A stretch of 64,000 nt of DNA, taken from Galeopsis tetrahit (lineage: Eukaryota; Streptophyta; Magnoliopsida; Lamiales; Lamiaceae). The notes below the pieces were generated by a model that made no database searches, was not told the DNA's origin, and saw only the letters and a list, made by a program, of their open reading frames with translations. The stretch spans positions 21,170,001 through 21,234,000 of the forward strand of contig OY776120.1 of NCBI GenBank assembly GCA_963675135.1. Reading direction: 5' to 3'. The translations under genes were made by a program, and so were the position numbers. Positions 45,460 to 57,909 of the stretch are shown here, in pieces. Every line of letters starts with the position of its first letter. The first letter of the stretch is position 1.

Positions 45460-46589
45460 AAGTTAATATTTGTGTTATAAATTAGTTTATTTTTATTGGT
45501 GATGTGAATTGGAAAGGTGATCAACACATATACATTTATGATTACAATGTTTAGAACTTATTATTTTTATTATGAGGTTAGTTATTTTAAATTGCATTTA
45601 ACTTCGAAGTTATTATATATTTTTTTAATTTGATTATATATTTGAATTTTAATGGTTATATGTTGTGTAATTTCAAATGATTTTGATAGAAATTTTTAAT
45701 ATAACAATAAAAAATAATATTTATAAAAATAAATTCCAGCAAAAGAAGATACATGAAAAATTCCAATAGAACATTACCGTTGGAATTGACGATGAAGATT
45801 TTGATGGAAAGTTTTCAATAGTTGAATATTCCAACGGTAAATATCCGTTGGAATAAAAATTCCAACGACTTTTTGTTGTTGGAATTAATGTAGGAATTCG
45901 AATTTATAATTTCCAACAACTAAAATTCCAACCGTCAAAATCCGTTGGAAAGAATTCCAACGGATAATTACCGTTGGATTTGTTGATGGAATTTACGTTG
46001 GAAAGAATTTCAATAGGTGAAAATTCCAACGATCAAGATCCGTTGGAATGTACCGTTGGAATTTATTTTCGCTGGAATTTTCGGAATTTTGCAATTCCAA
46101 CGCCCACTTTTCCAATGGTCGCATTTTCATTGGAATTTCCGTTGGAATCACTTATTCCAACAGAAAAAATGCAAAAAATCGTTGGAATTTTTCTGTTGGA
46201 ATTTCACTGTTTATGGAAAGAAACCCAAATATTTTATAAGACTTTATAGGCCCACTCCCGTTGCCATTTAGCAAGGGGCCTACTCCCGTTGCCATTTAGC
46301 AAGGGTCCTACTCCCGCTGCGTTTTGGCGAGTGGGGTCCCATTGCCATTTAGCAAGGGGCCTACTCCCGTTGCCTTTTGGCGAGTGGGGTCCCGTTGCCA
46401 TTTTGCGAGGGGCCCACTCCCGTCACCTTTTGGCGAGTGCAACACACGCCGTTGCCTTTTCCGTTGCTAAAAGGCGACCGCGACAACATCCGTTGTCTTT
46501 TTTCTAGCAGTTGCCAAATTTGTTGCCAATTGGCAACTGTACATTGCCCTTGCTAATATCCGTTGCCTTTTAGACAATTTTTTGTAGTG

Positions 46590-46754
46590 GACCCGCTAGC
46601 CTACTATCCTAGGATGGGCTAGGCTGGGCTCCAACTTCGGGCCACTCGACCAGTTCATGGGTTAGCCCGACCTAGCCCATGAACATCGTTTGGCCCGTTG
46701 GGTTGGTCTGGGCTAGATCGATCGGGCGGCCCGAATTGCCAACTCTACCTATTT
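46590..46754. repeat. GC-rich, possibly hAT-derived fragment (copy B)
   Basis: As 28781-28945. Confidence 0.3.
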
Positions 46755-47041
46755 GAAGCAAAGTCACATGAAAGTAGCAAAAAAGATCTTGATGTATCTA
46801 AAAGGGAACAGTAATTACAATATATTTTGGACTATGGTGCAAATAATTGTACCTGAACTTATATCATATGCTATTGCAACTTGCAAGTGCAAATAGATTC
46901 AGGAATTCCAACCACAAACTTTAGTGGGTTGACCCAAAAATGGGAGCCCTCAACAAAGCGAGAAGCTTTAGAAATATCGTGACACTCCTTTTGAAATATT
47001 CAATTAAGAACATATATAGGAGAACTAGATAAGAAAAGTTG

Positions 47042-47353
47042 TACTCCATCGGTTCCTTAATAAGTGCCATTGACTCAAATTTTTGTTCCTAATATTTTTT
47101 CCTTTTATGCATTTTCACACCAATTATTCCCAATTTACCCATCCATATATTTTTCTCGAAATTTTTTAATTAATTGAGGAATTTTAATTTAAGAAAAGAA
47201 GATTGGAGAGATAACATTTATTAAAAGTAAACATTTGAGTTCCTTACTTTTTTTCTGTAAATAGCTAAAAGTACACTTAATTAATACTGTAGGAAACAAA
47301 TGAGTTGCATTCGTATAGTTCCTAAAAACAGAATGCTCGAACTAGAGGAAGTA
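47042..47353. mobile_element. Stowaway-like MITE (copy B)
   Basis: As 29233-29544, TA at both edges. Confidence 0.5.
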
Positions 47354-48017
47354 ATGGCGTCAACTACTATCTTCCCAATTTATTCCATCCATATATGAGA
47401 AACAATACAACTAAATTGTAACGTGGTCCCTCTCAAAATAAAAATAAAAATTGTAACGTGGTCGCTCGTATATCATTGATTCTAATTAGGGCCTAGGGAA
47501 TAAAGCAATATCAAGATTTAAAAATCTTTCGAGAAATAAAGCAATAATATAAAGATATAAATCAATTCCTACGCATGTGTTGACAGGCACTGACATTTAA
47601 TTCCCACGCTAGCAGTATCAAGATTAAAAATCGTAGCCACATATATATTTATAAGCAATTAATTATACGGATCCCAATATACATTTAATTCCCACATATA
47701 CATTTAATTCCCACGTTCTGCTATTTAATTAGTTCTGGCCACTTGGGCAGTTGGGCACGTCAAAAATATACCGATCCCAATTTCCACTTTCCTGTCGTAA
47801 TAGAGAATAATAATATAGCTAGGAATAATATCTTTTTAATTTAATTATTATTTTGTATATATTTTCAAAGACATGGTTTTAAGAAACACTTACGTGAAAT
47901 ATTTCACAAGAAATATTAATATATTTAAAAGATTTTTTGCGAATCATACAAGGTCACACAAATTTAAAAAAAAAATCGCGCAAAAGGCTAACAGAAAAAC
48001 ATGTTCTAGATCACTGT

Positions 48018-48457
48018 TACTATGAAGATAATAAGATTTGAGCACAACAATTTCCAGCAGCCATGTATTCAACCTCAGTGGTTGAAGTAGCTACAGAAGT
48101 TTGTTTCTTAGAAAACCATAAAATCAATTTGTTTCCAAGAAAATTATTTTCTATCAATTATGCATCCTCCATAATCTGCATCCGAATAACCAGTTAGCTC
48201 AATGTTGTCTTCAGAAGGATACCACAATCCCAAGTTCACTGTGAATGAAGCTTCCTTTTTCAGATTCTTGGCAGCTTCTAAGTGACTTTTCTTTGGATTG
48301 ACCTACAATCTAGCACAAACACCAACTGCAAAAGTAATACAAGGTCTGCTTGTAGTCAAGTATAGTAATGATCCAATAAGTGCTTTATATTCGGTGGGGT
48401 TGGTACTAATTCCTTCAATGTCAGGATCCATTTTTTGTGTTCATTGGAATTCTAACT
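48018..48457 (-). pseudogene. Copia RNase H/RT-end relic (copy B)
   Basis: As 30130-30568, with a few substitutions. Confidence 0.7.
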
Positions 48458-49544
48458 TGTAACGACCCCAAAATCTTAAAGGAATAAATATAGATTTTTT
48501 TTTTTAAAAGGGGGTAAGGGGGCATTACTACGCTTGAAAATAACATAACAATTCAAATGAGGCAACTATTCAAATCAAGGTGATCACCACCAAAATCCTC
48601 AAAATAATTTAGAAGTGACAACAGCGGAAGTAAACTAGTGAGTAAGGTCCTTAAGAATTTGCCTTACAATAAAATACTACAATTTCAAATAGTCAGCAAT
48701 AATAGAATTTCAAGTTTCAAAAGACGTGAATTAAAGGGTTTCACTTTCGAGATCGAGCGCTCACATCCACCTTCAATCCTCCCGAACATTCCCACCTGAA
48801 AGTGGAAGGGGTGAGCATTTGAAAAATACTCAGTGGGTTCACTCAAACACCCATTCGAATATCATACAATCTACCGTAATAAAGGTCAACCATGGGAATC
48901 AATGTATATAATAAACATAAATTTGAGACTCGTTATTCTCAATCATAGCATTAAAGTCACATAGCAACAACTCAAATTACATCCTTCAAGTATCATCAAT
49001 CATATGACAATCAAGCAACACGTTCAACATCATGTTTTATATTAATAAATAGTGATAGTTATAATATAACACACGTAAGAGCACATCAATCTTGTTGGGG
49101 CACGGGAGAGAGAGAGAGAGCATGAAAGTGAGAAGAAAAATAAAATAGATCTAAAAGTTTTCAAACACTTTGACTGGACATAACTGGAGTTTTATAACTT
49201 CGATTTAAAAACTAAAATATGTTATGTAAAACTTATGAAAACAAATTTCAAATAAGACCAAAAACATAGAAATCAGACTTTTGTACTAAACGTTATGGCC
49301 TAAAGAACATGCTCCGACTATAAGGGTTTTAACCCATCTTTGACCAGCCATAACTGGAGATCTAGAACCCCAATCGAGAATCGGAAAAGTGTTCCAGAAA
49401 GCTCTCGACGAGATATTTCCAACGGTGCTGGCCGATCAATGATCGGACGTCGAAAATTTGGCCGGAGTTTAGAAGGAAGCTGAAGTGTGTGTGGGTAAAG
49501 TGTGTGTCTTGAGTGTGAAGTAAGACTCTTACCCTAATGTGAAG
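48458..49544 (+). repeat. Probable gypsy-like LTR (copy B)
   Basis: As 30569-31654, starting TGTAACGACCCC. Confidence 0.4.
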
Positions 49545-51289
49545 TGTTGGTCCTGAAAGGAGTATATAACAAGTGTATGGGGGGGGGGGAATACACTTGT
49601 ATGCAATTTATTTTCAAACTTTGATCAAACCAGAGTTCAGCAAGGTTGTCCTAGACAACTCTGCTGATATGATTAACTCTTCTAAGATAATCAAACTACT
49701 AAGTACTATTGAGTACTTAGTTGAATGACTATCTAGGGGAGTTGTATGTGCGGAATTAGTGGCTGGCCCTTTAGTTTAAACTCCTTTTGTATTCTGAAAT
49801 CACTTACGCTTTTTATCACATATTATCATGGAACTTGTCCAAATCAGGTTTTGCTCACTTTGTGAAATGTATCTTTGAAAGTCCAATTTATGTGCAGTGT
49901 TGAATGTATGTAAAGTGCTTTGAATGTAAATCAACACAGTGGTTTATAGTGGTTCAGAGACTCAAGCTCCTACATCCACTTTCCCCGATTTAACAGGATA
50001 ATTCCTTCACTCTTGGAATTAACTTGTTTTATAGTGCCAAGGTGCAGTTGATCAAGAACACCACTCATTGGTGAATTGATCCTTAGGATGTCTAGAGTCC
50101 TAGTACTGTACCCTCTTCTCAACTCAGAACTGAATTGTTCTTCTCTCAACAGTCAGCTCCTACCACGTCTACTACTACAACCTTCTCACTTTTTCACTTG
50201 AAAGGGGTAAGGGTTGAAGTAAGGTTCCAACTAATGAGATATCCTTTACAATGAAGATCAGTGTATAAGGATAGGATATCTCTTCTAAGCTTGTATGAAT
50301 ATACAATGAGGTTCAGCTTAGAATGAAGTGTTATGAAGACTAAGATAGTCTCTTTGAATACTTTGAAAGCACTTTGACTTGTAGGATAAATGGATATTCT
50401 TGTCAAGGTTGAGGTGCTTCAAATGGTCTTCACTCTTCTGTATTTATAGACAAATTTGAGGATTTGCCCGTTGGAAAGGCAGTCCCAAATTGCTATAAAT
50501 GTCTTCCTTGAGTTCTTCAAACTGGAAGACAGATTTTGATAGTGACATGTCCTTGTTTTGGGAAATAAACGGCTGTAACAACTTTGTCTTCATTCTGAGC
50601 ACTTTTCCCAATGTCTGACTTCAAGATTCACTTGGTCAAACATGGACATCTCTTCTTATCAACATTCCTGAGATAAGGACAAGTTTCCTTATCATTTGGA
50701 CAACTCTACTTATCAGTTTCAGCAGAGTTCATTCATCAGCAGTGTTGGCTCTTTAGCTCTTCAGATGATTTGTCTCTTCCTCCATCCATGACTTCTTAGA
50801 ATAGTTCTTTGAATGTATATATCTTGGAATGGTGGACTTGATCTCTTCAGCATAGTTGTCTTGAAAGATATATTCTGGTTCAAGTGTACTGAGACAACTC
50901 TTCTGAAGCATTTAGCTTGGACAATTCTTCTGAGCTTTGTAATGCAGTAGATTGGTGCTTTGATGATGCATCTTAACTCATGTTGGCATTTACTAAGTTG
51001 TCTTCAGACTGATTCCTTATGAACAACATACTTGTCCTTCAGTAGACTTGAGGTCATTTCAGAAACTGAGCCTTGAGGGGACTTGATCTTAATTAACTTG
51101 TAAGCATGTGTTCCCCCTCAACTATTGCATCAATTCTTCTAAGAGCTTCCTAACACATCAGCTTCTCTACTTGTCTTAGTCTACATGTTCCAACAGTCCT
51201 GAAACATGTTTATTCAATTTTGACTTATCTACTTGGCATATCTCAGGGGGTTTTGGTATACTTCATTAAAACTCATTTTATTCCCAACA
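49545..51289 (-). repeat. 3' LTR, full length (copy B)
   Basis: 1,745 bp; in minus orientation it starts TGTTGGGAATAAAATGAG and ends GGACCAACA. The poly(C) stem is at 49569-49600. Confidence 0.9.
50441..50448 (-). promoter_or_regulatory. LTR TATA box (TATAAATA, minus strand)
   Basis: Complement of TATTTATA, preceded on the minus strand by a TTTGTC context like that of the plus-strand LTR. The deleted LTR of copy A lacks it. Confidence 0.55.
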
Positions 51290-51801
51290 ATTTCCCCCTT
51301 TTTTATGATGCCAAAACCTATACAATCTATGCAAAGGTGACTTGACTACACTTATTACATTCTACTACAGTGAAGATGACTGAGGTCCAGTTCCCTGAAA
51401 GAAAAATGTGTTAGTGTATTTCTTGTTTTCATTTGCATATAGGTTTATAAGTCAGACAAGTTGTAGCTTGGTAATGTTTGAATCAAAATGTGTTCAACTA
51501 TCATTCAAATAAGAGATCATTACAAGCATGTTGATAGTTGAACAAACATATCAGAGCATGAACATTACATCAGAGCATAAAACTTCTAAATTACAAATTC
51601 AGAGTAATAAACTATCTATTGATTTGAGCAATATTGGATGAGATAGTCTATTAGAGCATTGATCCTAAAGTATCAGAGCAAATAGTCATCAGTAAAGCAC
51701 ATCAGCAGTCTTGATCAATTTCAGCATAGATGACCAATTTCAGTAAATAATCAGTCAAATCATTTAGAACAGCAGATAGGGGTCAAGAGGACTTAGCCAA
51801 T

Positions 51802-54800
51802 TCAGAGATCATCTTCAGGAGGAGGCACCATCCCATATTGTTCCCACACCCTTTTCTTAAGCTCCATGGCCTCTTGGTTTATGCCCTTTGGTCCAAGCAC
51901 CATTCTGTTCAATTTCAGGATTTCAAAGAACTCCTAAAGGATTTTGTTCTGATCAATCCATCCTTCCAGCTTTGGAGGCATGTATATGATTTGCTTTTGT
52001 GCAGTGAGTTCAAATCTTGCAATGTCAGCAGCTGCAAGCAATTTCTGATATAACTCTCTGTGATATTCTATCATGAACTCAGCAAAAGTGGAGTTAGCAT
52101 CTCTTCCATTCCATCTATCAATGACATAATAGTCATAGACAAACTCCCTTTTGGCCTCTTCCCATGAGTCATTCAGCTGTATAGGCACCCATTTATCCAA
52201 GTGAGGATATTTGGTGTCCACGGGAATCAGTAGCTGTGGCTTTAGTTTGCTGTAGGTTGCTCTCCTTCTTCTTGGCTTTTAGAAATCAGCTCTTCTTTTA
52301 TCCCTTGCTCTATTGGCTTCCTCCATCAAATCCATTCTTTCTTGGGCCCTCATCATGGCCAGCTTTTGTTGTGTTTCAGGGTCTTTGCCATACCCTTCTT
52401 GAAACAACTTTGATGGATCATTCAGTATCACAACTTTCTTCTTCTTTGGTCCAGGTCCAAAGCCTTCATCATACAATTCTTCAATATTTTCAGCAGCTTT
52501 GGCACCTTCAGTAGACTTAGTCTCAGCAGACTTATCTGTTTCAGAAGACTTTGCCTTTTCAGCAATCTTGGTCATTTCAACAGATTTGACCTTTTCAGCA
52601 GCCTTAGGCTTCTCAGCAGTCTTGCTCTTCTTGGAGGTATGCTCTTCTTCCTCAATTCTGAATTCAAGAGGAAGTTCTAGGCTATTGGGAAAGTCAGTGA
52701 ATGTCTCAGCCTTTCTTTTGTTCCCCTTGGCCTTCTTGATTTGGCCTCTAGTTTGGACACCTTCAACATTTTTGTCCAAACCAGATCCTTCTCCTCCTGG
52801 CCTCTGCTGAAGCCTAGCTCTCTCTTCTTGTGCTGATGCCATAGAAGCCTTCATTGCTATGGCTAATTGCTCTTCTTCATCTAGATCTTCTATGTTCAGA
52901 ACTTCTTGCTCTTTGCCCTTATCTTCAGCAACCTTTTCCTTGCCCTTCTCTGAACCACCAATTATCAAGGCACCTTTGGCCCTTGCTCTTTCTCTTTCCC
53001 CCTTTTTGGCAGCATCAAAGCACTGAGGCTTGAGCTCACTCATGGTTGTTGCCATCAAGGATTGGGCTAGGTTCAGAGATTTCATCTCTTCAAGCAGATA
53101 TACATTCTCATCATGTATACTCTGCATTCTATCACTGCTCAAGCTAAGGAAGGCTAGAACAGGCTTCATCTTTTGTTCAACAACTGCTTCCATAGTTAAT
53201 TTCAGAGATGCATCAAATTGGGCTTGGAGGAACTCAATAAGATTGGCCACTACCCTTTCAGCAATGTTGGCCATCACCTCTTGCGAAAATTTTTCTGAGG
53301 CAGCTTTCACCATGGCTAGCCTTAACTCTTGTGCTCTTTTCTTTTGTAGAGCTGTCTTCTTCCCAAGGGCTTGCTTGACAGTTAGTCTGAGAGCTTTGAC
53401 ATTGGCATTGTGATTATCTCTGAGCAGTTTCTGTTCCTTCTTGACCTCTTCTTAGATAGACTCCATGGTGGCTTTGGGTTTTTGAACTTCATTAGAAATG
53501 GTTTGAAGACCAGATTCCACTCCACTTATCCTTGCTTCCAATGTAGGTAGCACTACATCTTCAGAGCCAGTCAATCTCATCTCCACAGATGCCAGAGTTC
53601 TACGTTGCTCATCCAATGCACCAGAAGTTTCAGCATGAGCAGATTGAATTTGATGAGCCAAGGAGTCCAATTTTGCTGATTGCACTCCAAGCAAGGCCTG
53701 TGCTGATCCAGAATCCACTTGGATGGGTGCATCTGTTAAGAATTCATCTGCAAAGATTTGGTCAAGAGAAATACCTGCAATGTCAGACAAATCAAATGGG
53801 TTAGTGATGACTACCTCTGTTAAGAATTCATCTGCAAAGATTTGGTCAAGAGAAATACCTCCATAAATAATGTTCTCACTCAAGGAATCAGACCTCATTT
53901 CATCAAGGGATTCTTGAAGTTCAGATTTGACTTCAAGAATAACCTGTCCTTCCTCACTTATTCCACCCTCATATGGTGGTACACTCACTATCTTAGTGAT
54001 GACTACCTCTCTATCATCCAAAACTCCCTCTGGTTTTTCAATTCTACTTTCCTTTTCAACCTCTTCTCCTAAACCTACAGCACTTCCACCCTCAACAGGG
54101 TTCAAAAGTGGCAGTTGTTGGGAGATCACAGTGCTTTTCTCAACAGCCACTGTGTCATCCTGAATGATTAATGGCTGATCAGTGTCCAACTCTTCTGACA
54201 CTGAATAGGCCTTAACCAAACCAGCTTCTATTATAGGAGCCTCCACATCTGTAAGCTGTGCCTTGGGTTCAGAAGAACCTTCATTGGCAGATGTGTCCTT
54301 GGCTGTGTCACCAACTTTGGTCAACACCTCTGAGGAGACAGAGCCTTTCCTATGATAAGTAACAAGAGGTTCTGAGAACCTGCTGGATTCAGAAGGTTTG
54401 GGTTGGGAAGGTTCAGGGAGGTTGGTCTGGGAGGGTTCAGAAGGGTTGTCTTGAGGAGGGTTAGAGGGGTTTGATGGATCATCTTTGACATCATCACTTG
54501 AGCTGCTATCAGGGTGCTTGATCCCTTTAGCAAGCCTCTCTTTCTCCTCTTCAATCTTTTCAGCAACCAACTTGGCAAACACTTCCTCATCAGTGAGGAA
54601 TCTTATTTTGTTTACTCCAGTAAAATGGAGTAATCTGCCCTCTTCAATTTGCCACCAGTTGGCACCTTTGTCATGAATGACCTGTGCAATTTCTATGATG
54701 GATTTATCTTTTACTTCTACCAGCATCCTCAGATCATGGAATGTAGCTTGAAGTCTTGGAAACTCTGCAAGCTGAGGATATAAGCTGTCCATAGTAGCCC

Positions 54801-56573
54801 TTGCTCCACCTCTGAGCATACTTTCATAAGTATACTCCTCCTCATTCTCATTTGATTGAGAACTTTGGGCTATAGGGGAGTTGGCTCTTGTTTCAGGAAT
54901 TGCAGCTTCAGGTAGGTTTAGTTCAGGAGGGTTGGCTTCAGAAGGGTTGAGCTCAATAGAAGGTACTTCAGTTGCTTTTGGGAGCAATGATTCTGAAGGG
55001 GCTTTATGAATGGGGGTTGGCTCATGAAGTGTTGTTTCTAAGAGTTTTGCATAGTTGAGCATAGATGAGTCAAGGGGAGACAGAAGTCTTGTCTCATCTA
55101 CTACTAAATCTGCTAGCACATCAATTCCACTTCTTTGCACACTCCCTTCTGGAGAATATCTCTTTGTAAGATTGACATGGGTGATGGGTTGGTTGGAAGG
55201 AGTAACATGGGTTTCAGGGGACTTGGGTTCAGGATTTTGGGTTTCAGGGAGATTGGCTTCTAAGGGTAGTCCTTCAGGGACTTTGGACTCTGGGGTTCCA
55301 GAACCAGAAGAGTTGGTTCTTGACTTGGATTTAGTCCTGCTTTCTGCCCTGCTCTCCCTTAGAGCTAATTGGAGAATTCTTTCCTCTTGAAGTTCCAACA
55401 CCTTCTTAGTGGGCTTGGCTCTCCTCTTGCTTGCCCTACTGCTCCCACTTCCTTCCTCTTTTTCCTTCTTAGGGACAACTTCCCTGGGCCTTTTATTACC
55501 CTTTTTCTTCTGCCTTGTCTCATTGTATTTCAGCCTCAACTCTTCTGAGTGGTCAGCAGGCACATTCACTCCCTCTTCTGCCACTTCATCAACTTCAACT
55601 GATGCTCCTAAGGCTTCTTCTGATAGAACTTGAGACATCTTCTTGGTTTTGACAGCCCTGGCCTTTATTCCTTTCTTCATTTTGGGCTTCTCCTCAACCT
55701 CCTCAGTAGGTTTGGCCATCAACATCCTCCTTTGCTCAGTTTTCTTGCTTAGTTTCCTGAACAGCACTTTCTGGGCAGGGAGGGGCTTTGCAAAGGTTTG
55801 CATTTGAGAATAGTGGGAAAACTTTTCAATCAGTACGCTTGCCCTTGTGCAATACTTCAATTTCCCTTCCAACACAACCTTGTTGTGAGCTTTCACTTTG
55901 AACTTGGCTTTTTCCTTCATCATCTCAGACAAGATTCTTTGTAATTACCTCTGATCCTTCATCATCTCCAATCAAACTTAATGCCCTTATCACTGGCATC
56001 AATTACTGCAGCCATAACTCTGATCCTTGGAAAGCTTACTTGCTCAAGACTTCCAGTGTTGCTTAACAAATTCTTTGTAATTACCTCAAAAAGATTTAGA
56101 AATTTTTTCTTGATGGTTCTCTTGTGTTGTGTAGATGAGATTGGTCCTGGAACAAGGAGCCAATCTTGTGCAATCTCTTCCTCATGGCCATTGCCATAGA
56201 ATTCTGGATTCCTCCCTTCAGAGGGCAATCCAAAGGCAGCATCTACATCCTCCTCAGAGAATTTCATTCCGTGGAATCTTTCTTCCTCTTCTCCTTCTAC
56301 CCTGTAAGATAGTCTTGTGGTGACCTCACCATCTTCTGGCTTTCCTTTCCACTTCAAGAAGGCAAAGAACTCAGACATATATGTTTCCAAGCAAGAATCT
56401 GGCTTCTCTTGCATGAATTTCTGGAGTCCTGCTCTTCTCAGCCATCTCAAGGTTGGAGTGATTTCTGGATCTTCACTCCCAAAGGATAGGCTGGGCTCAA
56501 AAATCAAATTGTTTTTGTGGCTAAGGTAGCCAAAATCAAGGTCTAACTCCTTGTTTGTGAAGCCAACAATCAT
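51802..56573 (-). pseudogene. Sirevirus post-pol ORF, minus-strand subfamily (copy B)
   Basis: Same protein as 33115-37863 in copy A, starting at ATG 56573 by homology. It lacks the two stops private to copy A but shares TAA 53452, TAA 52279 and TAG 51934. A private insertion of about 31 nt replacing 8 nt near 55936-55966 shifts the frame, so the reading blocks are 55962-56573 and 53452-55932. The N-terminal domain, disordered middle, coiled-coil region and C-terminal WVPIQLNDSWEEAKREF block are otherwise intact. Confidence 0.85.
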
Positions 56574-57274
56574 TTCTGTTCTAACTTTAGGACCATTGAA
56601 GAACAGTGAAGAATTTTGAGAATTTTGAGAGAGTAAGAAAGCTAGGGTTTCAAGAGAGTTTGAATGCGTGGGGAAGAATGAAGTGTTGTATGGCTTCTTA
56701 AGACTTGTGAATATTCCAAAAGGAATGTATGTCAATGAGTAGGTGAGTCTTAAGGCAATTCAACGGTTTGCAAATGAGGAAATCCAATTTGGACGACCAA
56801 GATCAATTTCAGGGGAGTTGGCCAGTTTTGATCCAATGGTCAATAACCAATGAAACAGTGAAAAACTGTTTTATTCAAAAACGTGGGAGGAGTTTTATTG
56901 TTGTTTAAAGTTGGGGGGTTTTCAAGGTAGATCATGTCTCAAATTCTTTAATGCAAACAAGAGGTAAATCTTGACATTTAATGCATTGAAAGCGACTTTT
57001 TGGGTAGGGGACAAATTGAATCCTTGAAAAGGTGATATCTTTAAAAGGAATGAGACAGTTATTGAAGTAGGCAATGATTACCCAAAATAGGTGCTTATCA
57101 AACCTAGATTTAGTTTGATAGCCAAGACAACTTATCTGACCCTACATGGACAAGTGTCCTGAAGAGATGTGGACAACTGTCCTGAATTTTAATGGACAAG
57201 TGTCCTGAATATTTAGAGGTCATCTCTTCTGAATTTCAGTAGACTTGACCAAGTCTGCTGAACTTTGAATTTAG
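56574..57274 (-). other. Linker between pol and post-pol ORF (copy B)
   Basis: As 37864-38564. An upstream in-frame ATG at 56735 would add 54 residues, but this extension has no match in the plus-strand element. Confidence 0.5.
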
Positions 57275-57909
57275 TTCCCCCTTGATTGATAAACTCCTTT
57301 GGACTTATTTGTCCAACTTCCCTGGATCAAGAAGACCCAACTCTGCTCATAATGATGTTTGATATCCACATGCTTGCATCTAGTGTGTAGAACTGGATTC
57401 TGAGATATTGCAATAGCACTGTTGTTGTCACAGAAGATTGGCACTTCAGTAGAGTTGACATTGTAGTCTCTTAGTTGTTGTCTCAACCAAAGGATCTGAG
57501 CACAACAAATTCCAGCAGCTACATATTCAGCTTTAGTGGTGGAGGTTGCCACTGTGTTCTGCTTTTTAGAGAACCAAGAGATGAGCTTGTTCCTTAAGAA
57601 TTGACATGTCCCTGAAGTGGATTTTCTGTCAATTCTACATCCTCCATAGTCAACATCTGAGTAGCCAGTGAGTTCAATGTTGTCATCAGCAGGGTACCAA
57701 AGGCCTAGATTTTCAGTGCCTTTGAGGTACCTTAAGATCCTTTTAGCATCCTCTAGATGGCTTTTCTTTGGATTGGCTTGAAACCTTGCACACAAACCTA
57801 CTGCAAAGGTGATGTCAGGTCTTCTGGCAGTGAGGTAGAGGAGTGAACCAATGATTCCTCTATACTCAGTAGAGTTAGTTGGAATACCAGTCTCATCTGG
57901 ATCCATTTT
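57275..57909 (-). pseudogene. RNase H and RT C-terminal end of the minus-strand element
   Basis: The minus strand encodes [67 protein letters not shown] and [15 protein letters not shown], matching copia RNase H. After [10 protein letters not shown] about 0.12 kb is missing compared with the plus-strand element, and reading continues out of frame through the end. On the right it is cut by the solo LTR at 57910; the rest of RT resumes at 59310. Confidence 0.85.

Larger units (their letters stand above)
43090..46212. mobile_element. Nested CACTA, TTCCAACGG family (copy B)
   Basis: As 25277-28402; the right tip is missing at the same point, so the loss predates the duplication. Copy B lacks one GTTGGAATTTTC unit near 46083. 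Confidence 0.75.
41104..46589. mobile_element. Non-autonomous CACTA element, GGCAACGG family (copy B)
   Basis: Ends CACTACAAAATATTGTCC (one change from copy A) and GACAATTTTTTGTAGTG, TSD GAC at 41101-41103 and 46590-46592. At 41555-41590 it keeps the older sequence that copy A replaced. Confidence 0.92.
38569..57274 (+). repeat. 18.7-kb direct tandem duplication, copy B
   Basis: Same content and order as copy A. Copy B continues at 57275 into element pol, so its right side is the original context, while copy A keeps the original left side (TNP2 relic and LTR). Private changes include a 45-bp loss in the 2-kb LTR element and a patchwork insertion near 55936-55966. Confidence 0.93.
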
